A DNA stretch of 64,000 nucleotides from Tropicibacter oceani (GTDB lineage: Bacteria; Pseudomonadota; Alphaproteobacteria; Rhodobacterales; Rhodobacteraceae): NCBI RefSeq assembly GCF_029958925.1, contig NZ_CP124616.1:1-64000 (forward strand), written 5' to 3'. The notes below the pieces were generated by a model. The model ran no database searches. It was not told the origin of the DNA and saw nothing but the letters and a program-made list of their open reading frames with translations. Position numbers and translations under genes: made by a program. Positions 16,056 to 24,682 of this stretch are shown piece after piece (within the stretch, counting starts at the first letter, position 1; each line of letters starts with the position of its first letter).

Positions 16056-17303
16056 TCACAACAAGGTTCGCAACATCGCGGTGTTCGACTGGATGATCGA
16101 ATTCAGCTCGACCACCCGGCCAAGCCTTTCCTCGATCTCGTTCTGGCCCGCGTCCAGTTGGTCCACCACCCCGGACAGGGCCGTATCCGAATCCGGCAGC
16201 GATGCGCTTTCGATCTTGCACATCATCCGCGTCGAACTGAGCCCGGTGACATAGCGTTTCATGTCCAGCACGCTGCGGCCAAGGCGCTTTGCCTCCTGCT
16301 CGACCTCCGCCAGCGCGCGGGCGGTTTCGCCGACATAGCTTTGCCGGTGTGCTTCGATCCGCTCTGCCTCTGCCTCGCGGTCGATGTCCTGCGGGTAAGT
16401 GTAGTCCAGGGTCTGGAACAGTTCGGCCATTTCCAGCTCGATCCCCGATACGAACCCCAGGAACTGGCTGCCAAGAATGGCGTTCCGGATGCGGGAAAAG
16501 ACACAGTTGTCGCCATCCACAAAAGTACGGACCCAGGTCGACATGTCCTCCAGCATCTGACTGTAGTTGACCGAGATCGCGCTGATCGGCCCACCCGCGC
16601 TTTCAAGGCGCGAGGCGATGATGCGCATGTTCATCGGCACGGTGCGGATCGATTGGAAGGCTTCGGTCAGTTCTGTGGTTTCATGCTGCACCTGGTCGAT
16701 GGCGCGGGACATTTCCAGGAACCGGGTCTGCAATGGGGTCAGGCTGCGCCCCAGTTGCTGGACGCGGGCCTGTTGTTCCTTGGCGATGGCGGTCGACTGA
16801 AAGGCGTCGTAATTCGCAAAGCCATTCTCCTTGAGCATTTCAAGCAGCAATGCCGCGCTTTTCGCCGGGGTCAGCCCCTCGGATTTTTCGCGCTCCAACA
16901 GCGTTCCGTACAAGGCGGTGACCTTGTCCAGAAAATCGCTGCTGGGCTTCAGGCGGATCGACACATACCCCCCCTCGGCCGGTGAGGCGATTGCAAAGAC
17001 CCAGTAGTACCGCCCGCTTTTGGCGCGGTTCTTGACATAGGCGCCGATGGGCTTGCCCACTTTCAGCCGATCCCAGAACAGTTGAAACACGCCCTTGGGC
17101 ATGTCCGGATGGCGGATGATCTTGTGCGGCGCGCCCAGCAATTGATCCCATTCAAAGCCCGCCACCCGTTGGAAAACTGAGTTCGCCGACAGGATGACAC
17201 CGCGATGATCGGTGCGCGAATAGAACATCTCGGACAGGTGAAAAACCGCTTCGCTGCCCGAAGCGTTTGCGGCTGAGGCAATGCCAGGTTTCAGTTCGGT
17301 CAT
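16056..17303 (-). CDS. PAS domain protein with degenerate chemoreceptor-like segment (copy 2), 415 aa
   Basis: Soluble protein. An Aer-type PAS domain (about residues 20-120: FYSRTDHRGVILSANSVFQRVAG, then GAPHKIIRHPDMPKGVFQLFWDRLK, then GRYYWVFAIASP) is followed by about 290 helical residues. That part contains VPMNMRIIASRLESAGGPIS, reminiscent of a methyl-accepting protein hairpin tip but lacking its conserved Gln/Glu interface. No transmembrane helix is seen. The start at 17303 excludes a 12-codon extension. It is a tandem paralogue of the gene at 17394-18644, with 90 bp between them. The likely role is a redox/oxygen or chemotaxis-array accessory sensor; this is inference. Confidence 0.75.
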   Translation of the reverse strand: MTELKPGIASAANASGSEAVFHLSEMFYSRTDHRGVILSANSVFQRVAGFEWDQLLGAPHKIIRHPDMPKGVFQLFWDRLKVGKPIGAYVKNRAKSGRYYWVFAIASPAEGGYVSIRLKPSSDFLDKVTALYGTLLEREKSEGLTPAKSAALLLEMLKENGFANYDAFQSTAIAKEQQARVQQLGRSLTPLQTRFLEMSRAIDQVQHETTELTEAFQSIRTVPMNMRIIASRLESAGGPISAISVNYSQMLEDMSTWVRTFVDGDNCVFSRIRNAILGSQFLGFVSGIELEMAELFQTLDYTYPQDIDREAEAERIEAHRQSYVGETARALAEVEQEAKRLGRSVLDMKRYVTGLSSTRMMCKIESASLPDSDTALSGVVDQLDAGQNEIEERLGRVVELNSIIQSNTAMLRTLL

Positions 17304-17393
17304 CTGTCGTGTCCTCGACCCATTCTTTGGTCTGAACATCGTCGCGAACTCTTAGAAATTGGTGAACGGCCCTTTGGCCGCCCCCCTGTTTTC

Positions 17394-18644
17394 CTAGAAA
17401 AGCGACCGCAACATGCCCGTGCTTCCCTGGATGACGGCGTTCAGCTCGACGATGCGGGCAAGGCGCGCTTCGATCTCGTTCTGGCCGGCATCCAGCTGGT
17501 CGACGATCCCGGCCAGTTCGGTCCCCGATTCCGCCAGCGATGCGCTTTCGATCTTGCACATCATGCGGGTCGAGCTGAGACCCGTGACATAGCGTTTCAT
17601 GTCCAGAACGCTGCGGGCAAAGCGCCGGGCCTCGATCTCGACGTTGTGCAGCGAAGCGGCGGTTTTCTGCAGAAAATCCTTTTCCCGGGCCTCAAGGCGC
17701 GCGCGTTCGGCCGCGACGTCGATGCTGTCGGGATAAACGGCTTCGTGTTTCAGGAACTCGCTGTTCATCTCGGCCTGAATGGCGCGGGCGAAACTCAGGA
17801 ACTGGCCTTCGAAAATGGCCCCGCGCATTTTCGAAAACACGCATTTGTCGCCCTGCACAAAGGTTGTCACCCAGGATGACATTTCTTCCAGCATCTGGCT
17901 GTAATTGACCGAAATCGCACTGATCGGCCCGCCCGCATTTTCAAGCCGCGAGGCGATGATGCTCATGTTCATGGGCACTGTGCGGATGGCGCGAAACGCC
18001 TCGGTCATGCCTGCGGTTTCTTCGGCCACGTCCGAAATCGCCTTGGACATGTCCAGGAAACGGGTCTGGATGGTATCCAGCGGGTGCCCCAGCTGGCGGG
18101 CGCGCATTTCGAATTCCTGCGCCATGGCCGTGGCCTGAAAGGTGCCGTAGTTTGAAAAGCCCTGCGCCCTGAACAATTCATCCAGCGCCTTGGCGCTGTC
18201 GGCGGCGTTCAGACCCTCTTCGGTTTCACGGCGCAGCAGTTCGGCATAGATGCCTTGCACCGTTTCCAGCATCGGGCTGGTCGGTTTCAGCCGGGTCGAA
18301 AGATAGCCGTTTTCCGTCGGCGACACCAAGGCAAAGACCCAGTAGTACCGCCCGTCCTTGGCCTTGTTCTTGACATAGCAACCTGTCGGCATGCCGTCCT
18401 GAAGTCGCCCCCACATCATGTGAAAGACGCCGCGCGGCATGTCTTCGTGGCGGATGATCTTGTGCGGGGCGCCGATCAGGTCGGCCCAGTCGTATCCGGC
18501 AAGGCGCTGAAAAACCGAGTTGCCGGCGGCAATGATCCCGCGTTTGTCGGTTCGCGAATAGAACATTTCACCGATCGCAAACGGCAACGCCCCCTTGGCG
18601 GTGCGCTGCGCTTCGGCCGTGAATTCTGGATTGAGTTCGGTCAT
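17394..18644 (-). CDS. PAS domain protein with degenerate chemoreceptor-like segment (copy 1), 416 aa
   Basis: Same architecture as its downstream neighbour: PAS domain (FYSRTDKRGIIAAGNSVFQRLAG; GAPHKIIRHEDMPRGVFHMMWG; GRYYWVFALVSP) and a helical C-terminal region with VPMNMSIIASRLENAGGPIS. Both end with a conserved block containing SVLDMKRYVTGLSSTRMMCKIESASL and DQLDAGQNEIE. The conserved end blocks mark a specific interaction surface. The two genes arose by tandem duplication, with divergence concentrated in the middle linkers. The ligand (FAD or haem) cannot be decided from sequence. Confidence 0.75.
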   Translation of the reverse strand: MTELNPEFTAEAQRTAKGALPFAIGEMFYSRTDKRGIIAAGNSVFQRLAGYDWADLIGAPHKIIRHEDMPRGVFHMMWGRLQDGMPTGCYVKNKAKDGRYYWVFALVSPTENGYLSTRLKPTSPMLETVQGIYAELLRRETEEGLNAADSAKALDELFRAQGFSNYGTFQATAMAQEFEMRARQLGHPLDTIQTRFLDMSKAISDVAEETAGMTEAFRAIRTVPMNMSIIASRLENAGGPISAISVNYSQMLEEMSSWVTTFVQGDKCVFSKMRGAIFEGQFLSFARAIQAEMNSEFLKHEAVYPDSIDVAAERARLEAREKDFLQKTAASLHNVEIEARRFARSVLDMKRYVTGLSSTRMMCKIESASLAESGTELAGIVDQLDAGQNEIEARLARIVELNAVIQGSTGMLRSLF

Positions 18645-18708
18645 ATGACCCCCCGGAAACGATGTCCCCGAAAGATCGTTCAGCCGCTTTAAGAAAGGGT
18701 GAAATATC

Positions 18709-18736
18709 CCTCGCGAACTCGGTCGAATTCGCGAGG
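18709..18736 (-). terminator. Hairpin downstream of the ABC transporter operon
   Basis: A perfect 9-bp inverted repeat (CCTCGCGAA at 18709-18717, TTCGCGAGG at 18728-18736, 10-base loop) lies 20 bp after the last permease stop. No long T-run follows, so it is a probable terminator or 3' stabilising stem. Confidence 0.5.
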
Positions 18737-18756
18737 AATTGTCGCCATTTTCCGCT

Positions 18757-19941
18757 TCAGCCCGGGCTCATCCCGCGCAGCCGTTCGGACCGGCGGCGCA
18801 GCATTTCCAGCGTCGCCAGCAGCGCGATCGAAATGCCCACCAGGATCGTCGCCACCGCCAGAATCGTCGGGCTGATCTGTTCACGCAGGCCGGTAAACAT
18901 CTGCCACGGAAGGGTTTGCTGGTTGGCCGAGCCGACAAAGATCACCACGACAACCTCGTCGAACGAGGTGATGAATGCGAACAGGCCGCCCGAAATCACC
19001 CCCGGCAGAATCAGTGGCATCTGCACCCGGAAAAAGGTGGTCACCGGATCCGCGCCCATGTTCGCCGCCGCCCGCGTCAACGACCGATCGAACCCGACAA
19101 GCGTCGCGGTGACGGTGATGATCACGAAAGGAATGCCAAGCGCCGCGTGGGCGAGGATCACGCCTGCCGTGGTTCCTTGCAGGCCGATGCGGCTGTAGAA
19201 GAAGTACATCCCCGCAGCGGAAATGATCAGCGGTACGATCATCGGAGAAATCAGGATTGCCATGATCGCGCGCCTGAAAGGGACGTGCTCGGACGACAGG
19301 CCAATGGCAGCGAGCGTGCCGAATCCAACGGCGAGCAGCGTCGCCAGAGGTGCGATCTTGAGCGAGTTCCAGAGTGCATGCTGCCAGTCGGCCGAGGTCA
19401 GGAAATCGCGGTAATGCTTGAGGCTGTAGCCCTCGGGATCAAAGCGCAGCATTTCCGGCGTAAAGGTGAAAAAGTCCTGTGCGTTGAATGACAAGGGCAT
19501 GACCACAAGGATCGGCGTGATCAAAAAGACAAAGATCGCACCGCAGATCACGCGGAAACTGTAGTGCCACAGCACCTGGCCCGCGGTCAGGTAGGGCGGC
19601 AGGGGCACGCGGTAGCGGCCCATGCCCAACCAGTAGATGAACCAGCCAAAGACCCAGCCAAACAGCAGCCCGACCACCAGGCCGGGCAATCCGCCCAGCA
19701 CGAACCCCGCGATGCCCATCAGGGCAACAAGGCCCGCGCGCACGGTTTTCTCCATGCTGTCAGGCAGGAGCGCCAGCGCGACAAAGCCGATGACCGCCAG
19801 GATGACAAACCCCAGCACGATGCCCATCAGGCTGGACCCGTTGGCCGCACCGACAAAGATCCCGGCAAAACCCCCGGCCGCGCCGATGACCGGTGCGGAA
19901 AAGCTGATGGGGCGTTTGATTGCTTGTGTTTCGACAGCCAT
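18757..19941 (-). CDS. ABC transporter permease, PotC-like with N-terminal membrane extension, 394 aa
   Basis: Inner-membrane permease of a spermidine/putrescine (or opine)-type importer. The C-terminal 270 residues have the usual permease fold with the ATPase-docking loop around RAAANMGADPVTTFFRVQMPLILPG. Unusually, the first 120 residues form a Gly/Ala/Val-rich extension with about four hydrophobic helices (residues about 15-110) before the expected first helix near FRVICGAIFVFLITPILVVMPL. Ordinary PotC proteins are about 260-280 aa. It begins 4 bp after the other permease gene. Confidence 0.88.
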   Translation of the reverse strand: MAVETQAIKRPISFSAPVIGAAGGFAGIFVGAANGSSLMGIVLGFVILAVIGFVALALLPDSMEKTVRAGLVALMGIAGFVLGGLPGLVVGLLFGWVFGWFIYWLGMGRYRVPLPPYLTAGQVLWHYSFRVICGAIFVFLITPILVVMPLSFNAQDFFTFTPEMLRFDPEGYSLKHYRDFLTSADWQHALWNSLKIAPLATLLAVGFGTLAAIGLSSEHVPFRRAIMAILISPMIVPLIISAAGMYFFYSRIGLQGTTAGVILAHAALGIPFVIITVTATLVGFDRSLTRAAANMGADPVTTFFRVQMPLILPGVISGGLFAFITSFDEVVVVIFVGSANQQTLPWQMFTGLREQISPTILAVATILVGISIALLATLEMLRRRSERLRGMSPG

Positions 19942-19945
19942 GGCC

Positions 19946-21580
19946 TCAGCCCCCCAGCTTTACGTTATCGATGCCGACGATCCGGTCATAGGCCCAGTAG
20001 AGCAGCAACACGACCGCCAGAAGGATGGTCCCCAGCGCCGCCGCCAGACCCCAGTTCAGGCTGGACGAGATGTGATAGGCGATCCGGTTCGAAATGAATG
20101 TCCCCGTGGTGCCGCCGACGATCTCGGGCGTGATGTAGTAGCCGATGGACAGGATGAACACCAGGATACTGCCCGCCCCGATCCCCGGGACCGACTGCGG
20201 GAAATAGACCCGCCAGAAGGTTGTCCAGTTGGTCGCGCCCAGCGACTTGGCGGCGCGCACATAGGTCGGCGGAATGGTCGACATCACCGAATACATCGGC
20301 AGGATCATGAAGGGCAGCAGGATATGCGTCATCGCCACGATCGTGCCGAACTGGTTGTTGATCATCGTCAGGCGCGCGTCATCCGCCACCAGCCCCAGCC
20401 AGACCAGCACATCGTTGATCACGCCTTGTTGTTGCAACATCACCTTCCAAGCCGAGGTCCGCACCAGAAGAGACGTCCAGAACGGCAAAAGCACGAGGAT
20501 CATCAACAGGTTGGAGGTCCGTGCCGGCAGGTTCGACAGCAGGTAGGCGATCGGATAGGCCAGCATGATGCAGCTGATGGTGATGACCATCGACATGAAC
20601 ATGGTGCGCTTGAACAGCAGGCCATAGATCTGCTGACGCTCGTCACGGAATTGCGGCCCGTCGGGCGATTTTTCCATGTCGATGGCGTTCAGGAAATAAC
20701 CGTTGGTCAGCGTCGGGCTGTAGATCTTGATGGTCTTCCAGATGTCGGGCTCAAGCCAATCCTTGTCGATGTCTTCAAAGGCCGCCTTGATGTCCACGGT
20801 CTCGAAGTCCGGGCTGTCGACCAGCGCATCGGCGGCCTTCAGCATCTCGGCCTGCGGGCCGGAATAGCCGGACAGGTCCGCCGCGGCCAGGTCCTGGTAC
20901 AGCGCGGTATGCACGGCGGACCAGGGCTCTTCGTTCAGCGGGCTCTTTTCTTCCTCTCGCTGCTGGAACAGGGCGAAAACCCTGTATTGCTCGGCGGTGC
21001 GCGGCAGGATCTCGGCCACGCCCTCGCGCAGCTTGAACCTGGGCTGGCTCTGGCCCTTTTGCCAATCGGCCTGCTTTTCCAGCCAGGCCGGATCGCCCAT
21101 CAGCTGCGCCCAGGGCTCGGCCTTGTCCCAGTCCTTGTTCAAATCCTTGAACTGGTCCTGATAGACCTCTCCGATATCGTCCAGGCCGCGACCGGATTTG
21201 CGGAACAGCGAGGAAACGCCAGTCTGTTCATAGTTCAGACGCGACCCCAGCCGGGTGTGCAGCTTGGCCTCGGCGGCGACGAACAGGTCGTAATAGGCGG
21301 CCTCGAACACCGCGTCCCCGGGGATGTCGCCCGATCCCGCGTCGAAATCCTGCAGCGCCTGCGTCGTGCGCGGCAGGGTTTCGGAAACGATCTGGTTTTC
21401 GACCGACCGCCACAGCATGTCCGCGATGGGTGCGATGAAGGCGACCAGCACGAACAGCAACAGCGGCGCGATCAACATCAGCGCGCGCATCTTCTGGCGG
21501 CGCAGCGCGCGGTTCAGACTGCGTTTGAGCGGGGTGCCGTCAGCGGCAAGAACAGGGCCGGTTTTTTTTGCGTCGCTCAT
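19946..21580 (-). CDS. ABC transporter permease, PotB-like with large periplasmic insertion, 544 aa
   Basis: Permease partner of the importer. After the first membrane helix (MRALMLIAPLLLFVLVAFIAPIADML) comes a hydrophilic region of roughly 250 residues rich in charged helices (about residues 55-300) before the remaining helices. The docking loop is near AAKSLGATNWTTFWRVYFPQS. PotB homologues are normally about 280-300 aa, so the insertion nearly doubles the protein and must project into the periplasm between helices 1 and 2. It overlaps none of its neighbours; the DUF1330 gene ends 3 bp before its start. Confidence 0.88.
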   Translation of the reverse strand: MSDAKKTGPVLAADGTPLKRSLNRALRRQKMRALMLIAPLLLFVLVAFIAPIADMLWRSVENQIVSETLPRTTQALQDFDAGSGDIPGDAVFEAAYYDLFVAAEAKLHTRLGSRLNYEQTGVSSLFRKSGRGLDDIGEVYQDQFKDLNKDWDKAEPWAQLMGDPAWLEKQADWQKGQSQPRFKLREGVAEILPRTAEQYRVFALFQQREEEKSPLNEEPWSAVHTALYQDLAAADLSGYSGPQAEMLKAADALVDSPDFETVDIKAAFEDIDKDWLEPDIWKTIKIYSPTLTNGYFLNAIDMEKSPDGPQFRDERQQIYGLLFKRTMFMSMVITISCIMLAYPIAYLLSNLPARTSNLLMILVLLPFWTSLLVRTSAWKVMLQQQGVINDVLVWLGLVADDARLTMINNQFGTIVAMTHILLPFMILPMYSVMSTIPPTYVRAAKSLGATNWTTFWRVYFPQSVPGIGAGSILVFILSIGYYITPEIVGGTTGTFISNRIAYHISSSLNWGLAAALGTILLAVVLLLYWAYDRIVGIDNVKLGG

Positions 21581-21583
21581 GGA

Positions 21584-21871
21584 TCAGGCGCCTTCGACAA
21601 GAATGATGGTGCTGGTTGCGGTGCGGCGGCGGATCTCGGCGACTTCCTGGTAGGCAGGGTCGTTATAGGCCCGCTGGGCCGTCTCGTAATCAGGGAATTC
21701 GATGATGACATGGCGGTTCTGGGTTTCGCCCTCGGGGGTCTGGGACTGACCGCCGCGAACGATGAACTTTGCCCCATAGCTTTCAAGGATCGGCGTGTCG
21801 CGCGCGATGTACTCTTTGTAGGCCTCGGGATCGTTCACCGTGATATGGCCGATGATATAGCCTTTGGGCAT
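21584..21871 (-). CDS. DUF1330 family protein, 95 aa
   Basis: Small dimeric alpha/beta-barrel protein of the DUF1330 family: KGYIIGHITVNDPEAYKEYI, then YGAKFIVRGGQ and RHVIIEFPDYETAQRAYNDPAYQEV. The start at 21871 has GGAGG 5 bases upstream; a frame start at 21898 is rejected. It lies inside the transporter operon between the binding-protein and permease genes, suggesting a role linked to the imported compound, but no activity is established for the family. Confidence 0.88.
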   Translation of the reverse strand: MPKGYIIGHITVNDPEAYKEYIARDTPILESYGAKFIVRGGQSQTPEGETQNRHVIIEFPDYETAQRAYNDPAYQEVAEIRRRTATSTIILVEGA

Positions 21872-21964
21872 GACCGCCTCCGTCCATTGGTGGGGCAAGG
21901 CGGATCGCTCCGCCCTGCCCTTTGGTGTCAGCTGCGTGGCGGGATCATCCCGCCACGGCGCCGA

Positions 21965-23080
21965 TTACTTGGCCAGCCAGGCCTGGAACTTCGCGTCGAT
22001 ATCGTCGCGGTAGTCGGCCCAGAATTCATACTGGGTGACAAAGACGTTCTTGGCGTTGGCCGGATCGGTCGGCATGTGGGGCGCCATTTCGATGCCCAGC
22101 TCGGCGTGCTTGCCGACCAGCGGAGCCGAAGATGCACGCGCCGGACCGTAAGAGATGTACGCCGCCTGATCGGCCAGACGCTGGGTGTCGGTGGCGAACT
22201 TGAGGAAGTCCATCACGCGGGCCAGACGGTCTGCGGGCAGGCCTTCGGGCACGACCCAACCGTCAAAGTCCAGCATCTGCGCATCCCAAAGCATGCCGAT
22301 CGGCTGGTTCTGCTCGGCGATGACCGAGAACAGACGACCGTTGTAGGTCGAACCGATCACCACTTCGCCATCGGCCAGCAGCTGCGGCGTGTCGGCGCCG
22401 GCCGACCACCAGATCACCTGGTCCTTGATGGTGTCCAGCTTGGCAAGGGCGCGGTCCTGGCCTTCTTCGGTTGCCAGAACGTCATAGATGTCTTCCTTGG
22501 CCACGCCGTCGCACAGCAGGGCCCATTCGACGTTGCCGATCGGGCGCTTGTTCAGCGCGCGCTTGCCCGGATAGGCGTCGGTATCGAAGATCGAGCAGAT
22601 TTCGGTCGGCGCGGTGTCGCCAACCATGTCGGTGCGATAGCCGAAGGTGGTCGAAAAGACGATCTGCGGAATGAAGCAGTCGGACACGATCGAATCGCCA
22701 AAGTCATCCGACGCGGACGAACCATCGTCACCTGCGGCCAGCATTTCGTCGTGGTCGATTTCCATCGCCAGACCTTCGTCACACAGACGGATGCCGTCTG
22801 CCGCTTCGACGTCGACCAGATCCCAGGTGATGTTGCCCGCTTCGTTCATCGCGCGCAGCTTTGCCACCGCTTCGGCCGAGCTTTCGTCCCAAATGATCGT
22901 CACGCCGGGGTTGGCGGCCATATAAGGTTCAGCATAGGCCTTCAGCTGGCTGTTCTGATAGGCGCCGCCCCAGCTGACCAGCGTCAGGCTGTCGGCCATT
23001 GCACCGTGGCTTTCGGCGTGAGCGCCGACTGCTGCCACGGTCAGGGCCGTGCTGGCCATCAGTGTCTTCGTGAGTTTCAT
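21965..23080 (-). CDS. Extracellular substrate-binding protein, PotD/spermidine-putrescine type, 371 aa
   Basis: Periplasmic receptor of the importer. Sec signal peptide MKLTKTLMASTALTVAAVGAHA is cleaved after AHA. The mature part has SLTLVSWGGAYQNSQLKAYAEPYMAANPG and later WDLVDVEAADG, the polyamine/opine-binding family 1 pattern. GGGAG lies 6 bases before the ATG. Two internal Cys pairs (LCDEG, SDCF, EICS, LLCDG) suggest disulphides. The substrate is not determined by sequence: polyamine, opine or related amine. It follows the ATPase gene by 120 bp and precedes DUF1330. Confidence 0.9.
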   Translation of the reverse strand: MKLTKTLMASTALTVAAVGAHAESHGAMADSLTLVSWGGAYQNSQLKAYAEPYMAANPGVTIIWDESSAEAVAKLRAMNEAGNITWDLVDVEAADGIRLCDEGLAMEIDHDEMLAAGDDGSSASDDFGDSIVSDCFIPQIVFSTTFGYRTDMVGDTAPTEICSIFDTDAYPGKRALNKRPIGNVEWALLCDGVAKEDIYDVLATEEGQDRALAKLDTIKDQVIWWSAGADTPQLLADGEVVIGSTYNGRLFSVIAEQNQPIGMLWDAQMLDFDGWVVPEGLPADRLARVMDFLKFATDTQRLADQAAYISYGPARASSAPLVGKHAELGIEMAPHMPTDPANAKNVFVTQYEFWADYRDDIDAKFQAWLAK

Positions 23081-23201
23081 GTCATACTCCCTAGTAAACT
23101 ACCCGTTGTGATGAGGGGGCCGGGTTCCGGGTCGAAGCTCCGACCCCTCGACTTGCCTGCGCGCCGATCATCCCCGATCAGCGCGCAGCAATATCAATGG
23201 C

Positions 23202-24305
23202 TCAGGTCGCGTCGAGCGCGCGGCAGTCCTCGGGCAACCAGCCAATTTCGATCTGGGTGCCGGGTTCCAGCCGCACCTGGTCCGGTGCGTTGCGTGTCTT
23301 GATCACGAAATTGTCGTTGCCCGCGACGCGCAGCCTCGTGCGGAAAATGTCACCCATGTAGATGAATTCCAGCACTTCGGCCTTGATCGTATGGGCGCCC
23401 GCCTTCAGGCGCTCCTTGTTGAACTCGACCCGTTCGGGGCGGATCGACACGCGAGTCTTTTCGCCGATCTTGCTGACGTTGATCGGCACCGCGTCGATTT
23501 CCTGACCGTCGTCCAGCCGGACCACGCAGGTTTCGCCCTTGATCTCGGTGATCACGCCTTCCAGCGTGTTATTCTCGCCGATGAACTGCGCAACAAAGGA
23601 ATTGCCCGGCTTTTCGTACAGCACGTCCGGCGGATCCAGCTGCTGGATGCGCCCGTCGTCAAACACAGCGACGCGGTCCGACATAGTCAGCGCCTCGGTC
23701 TGGTCGTGCGTCACGTAAACCGTGGTGATCCCCAGGTCATGCGCCAGCTTGGTGATCTCGAACTGCATGTGTTCGCGCAGCTGTTTGTCCAGCGCGCCCA
23801 GCGGTTCGTCCATCAGCACCAGTTCGGGTTCGAACACCAGCGCGCGCGCCAGTGCGATCCGCTGCTGCTGACCGCCCGACAGTTGCGAAGGACGGCGGCC
23901 GCCAAAGGCCCCCATCTGCACCATGTCCAGCGCCCGCTTGACCTTGGCCTCGCGGTCGGACTTGCCGATCTTGCGGACCTCCAGCGGAAAGGACAGGTTT
24001 TCGGCAACCGTCATGTGCGGGAACAGCGCGTAGTTCTGGAACACCATCCCGATGCCGCGCTTGTGCGGCGGGATGTTGTTGATCGACACTCCGTCCAGCT
24101 TGATTTCGCCATGCGTGGCCGTTTCGAAACCCGCCAGCATCATCAGGCAGGTCGTCTTGCCCGACCCCGACGGCCCAAGCATGGTCAGAAATTCGCCTTT
24201 CGGCATGGAAAGGTTCAGATCCTTGACGACAAGCGTTTCGCCGTCATAGCTCTTTTGCACGCGTTCGAATGCAACGAAGGCGTCTTCGTTCCCTTGTTCG
24301 GCCAA
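23202..24305 (-). CDS. ABC transporter ATP-binding protein, PotA-like, 367 aa
   Basis: ATPase of the importer. Walker A GPSGSGKTT, Q-loop in VFQNYALFPHMT, signature LSGGQQQRIALARAL, Walker B ELVLMDEPLGALD and the His switch VTHDQTEAL are all intact. A C-terminal TOBE-type regulatory domain follows (ISIRPERVEFNKE). The start is TTG at 24305, supported by GGGAG 6 bases upstream. It is the first gene of the five-gene operon and is transcribed divergently from the M24 hydrolase gene across a 377-bp control region. Confidence 0.93.
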   Translation of the reverse strand: MAEQGNEDAFVAFERVQKSYDGETLVVKDLNLSMPKGEFLTMLGPSGSGKTTCLMMLAGFETATHGEIKLDGVSINNIPPHKRGIGMVFQNYALFPHMTVAENLSFPLEVRKIGKSDREAKVKRALDMVQMGAFGGRRPSQLSGGQQQRIALARALVFEPELVLMDEPLGALDKQLREHMQFEITKLAHDLGITTVYVTHDQTEALTMSDRVAVFDDGRIQQLDPPDVLYEKPGNSFVAQFIGENNTLEGVITEIKGETCVVRLDDGQEIDAVPINVSKIGEKTRVSIRPERVEFNKERLKAGAHTIKAEVLEFIYMGDIFRTRLRVAGNDNFVIKTRNAPDQVRLEPGTQIEIGWLPEDCRALDAT

Positions 24306-24682
24306 GAGCGGCTCCCTGTTTGTGGTCTCGCGGATTGGCTCCGCTGTATTGATACCAGACTAAAGCGCGGGCGGCGTCCGGTTGCAACCGTCTAGCCCCG
24401 TCTCATACGGATATCTCGCATATTCCGGGAAATCAGGCAAAAAAAACGACCCTTTTCAGGAGATTTCCGCCCTGAAAGGCGGTCTTTCAGGCCATTCGAC
24501 TTCGGCCAAAAGGGCAAAACACCCAGGGAATCGCCGGTTTCGCCCATGATTTGCGCAACGGCCCGCGATTTTTGACCAGATTCCCGGCATTTCAGACGCT
24601 TTCAGGCCGCTTGGGTCGTTTTCAGTCGGGCCCAGTTGTATACAAGTGCTTAACTGGGCTGCAGTCGATCACGGAGATCCCG
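24306..24682. promoter_or_regulatory. 377-bp divergent control region between transporter and hydrolase operons
   Basis: No gene seen. It separates the leftward transporter operon from the rightward hydrolase-GntR operon and carries the GntR-type palindrome close to the rightward start. Short A-runs occur around 24440. No clean sigma-70 pair stands out. Confidence 0.6.
24631..24658. promoter_or_regulatory. Candidate GntR operator upstream of the M24 hydrolase gene
   Basis: A perfect palindrome TTGTATACAA (24636-24645) lies inside a second inverted repeat, CCCAGTT (24631-24637) and AACTGGG (24652-24658), 25 bp before the hydrolase ATG. GTATAC-centred palindromes are typical of FCD-type GntR regulators, and such a gene ends this operon (27033-27677). 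The position just before the start suits repression. Confidence 0.55.

Noticed and set aside
19637-23302. A 1221-codon plus-strand open frame
   Set aside because: It lies antisense to the permease and binding-protein genes; its sequence is His/Arg/Gln-rich with no family likeness, typical of the opposite strand of high-GC genes.
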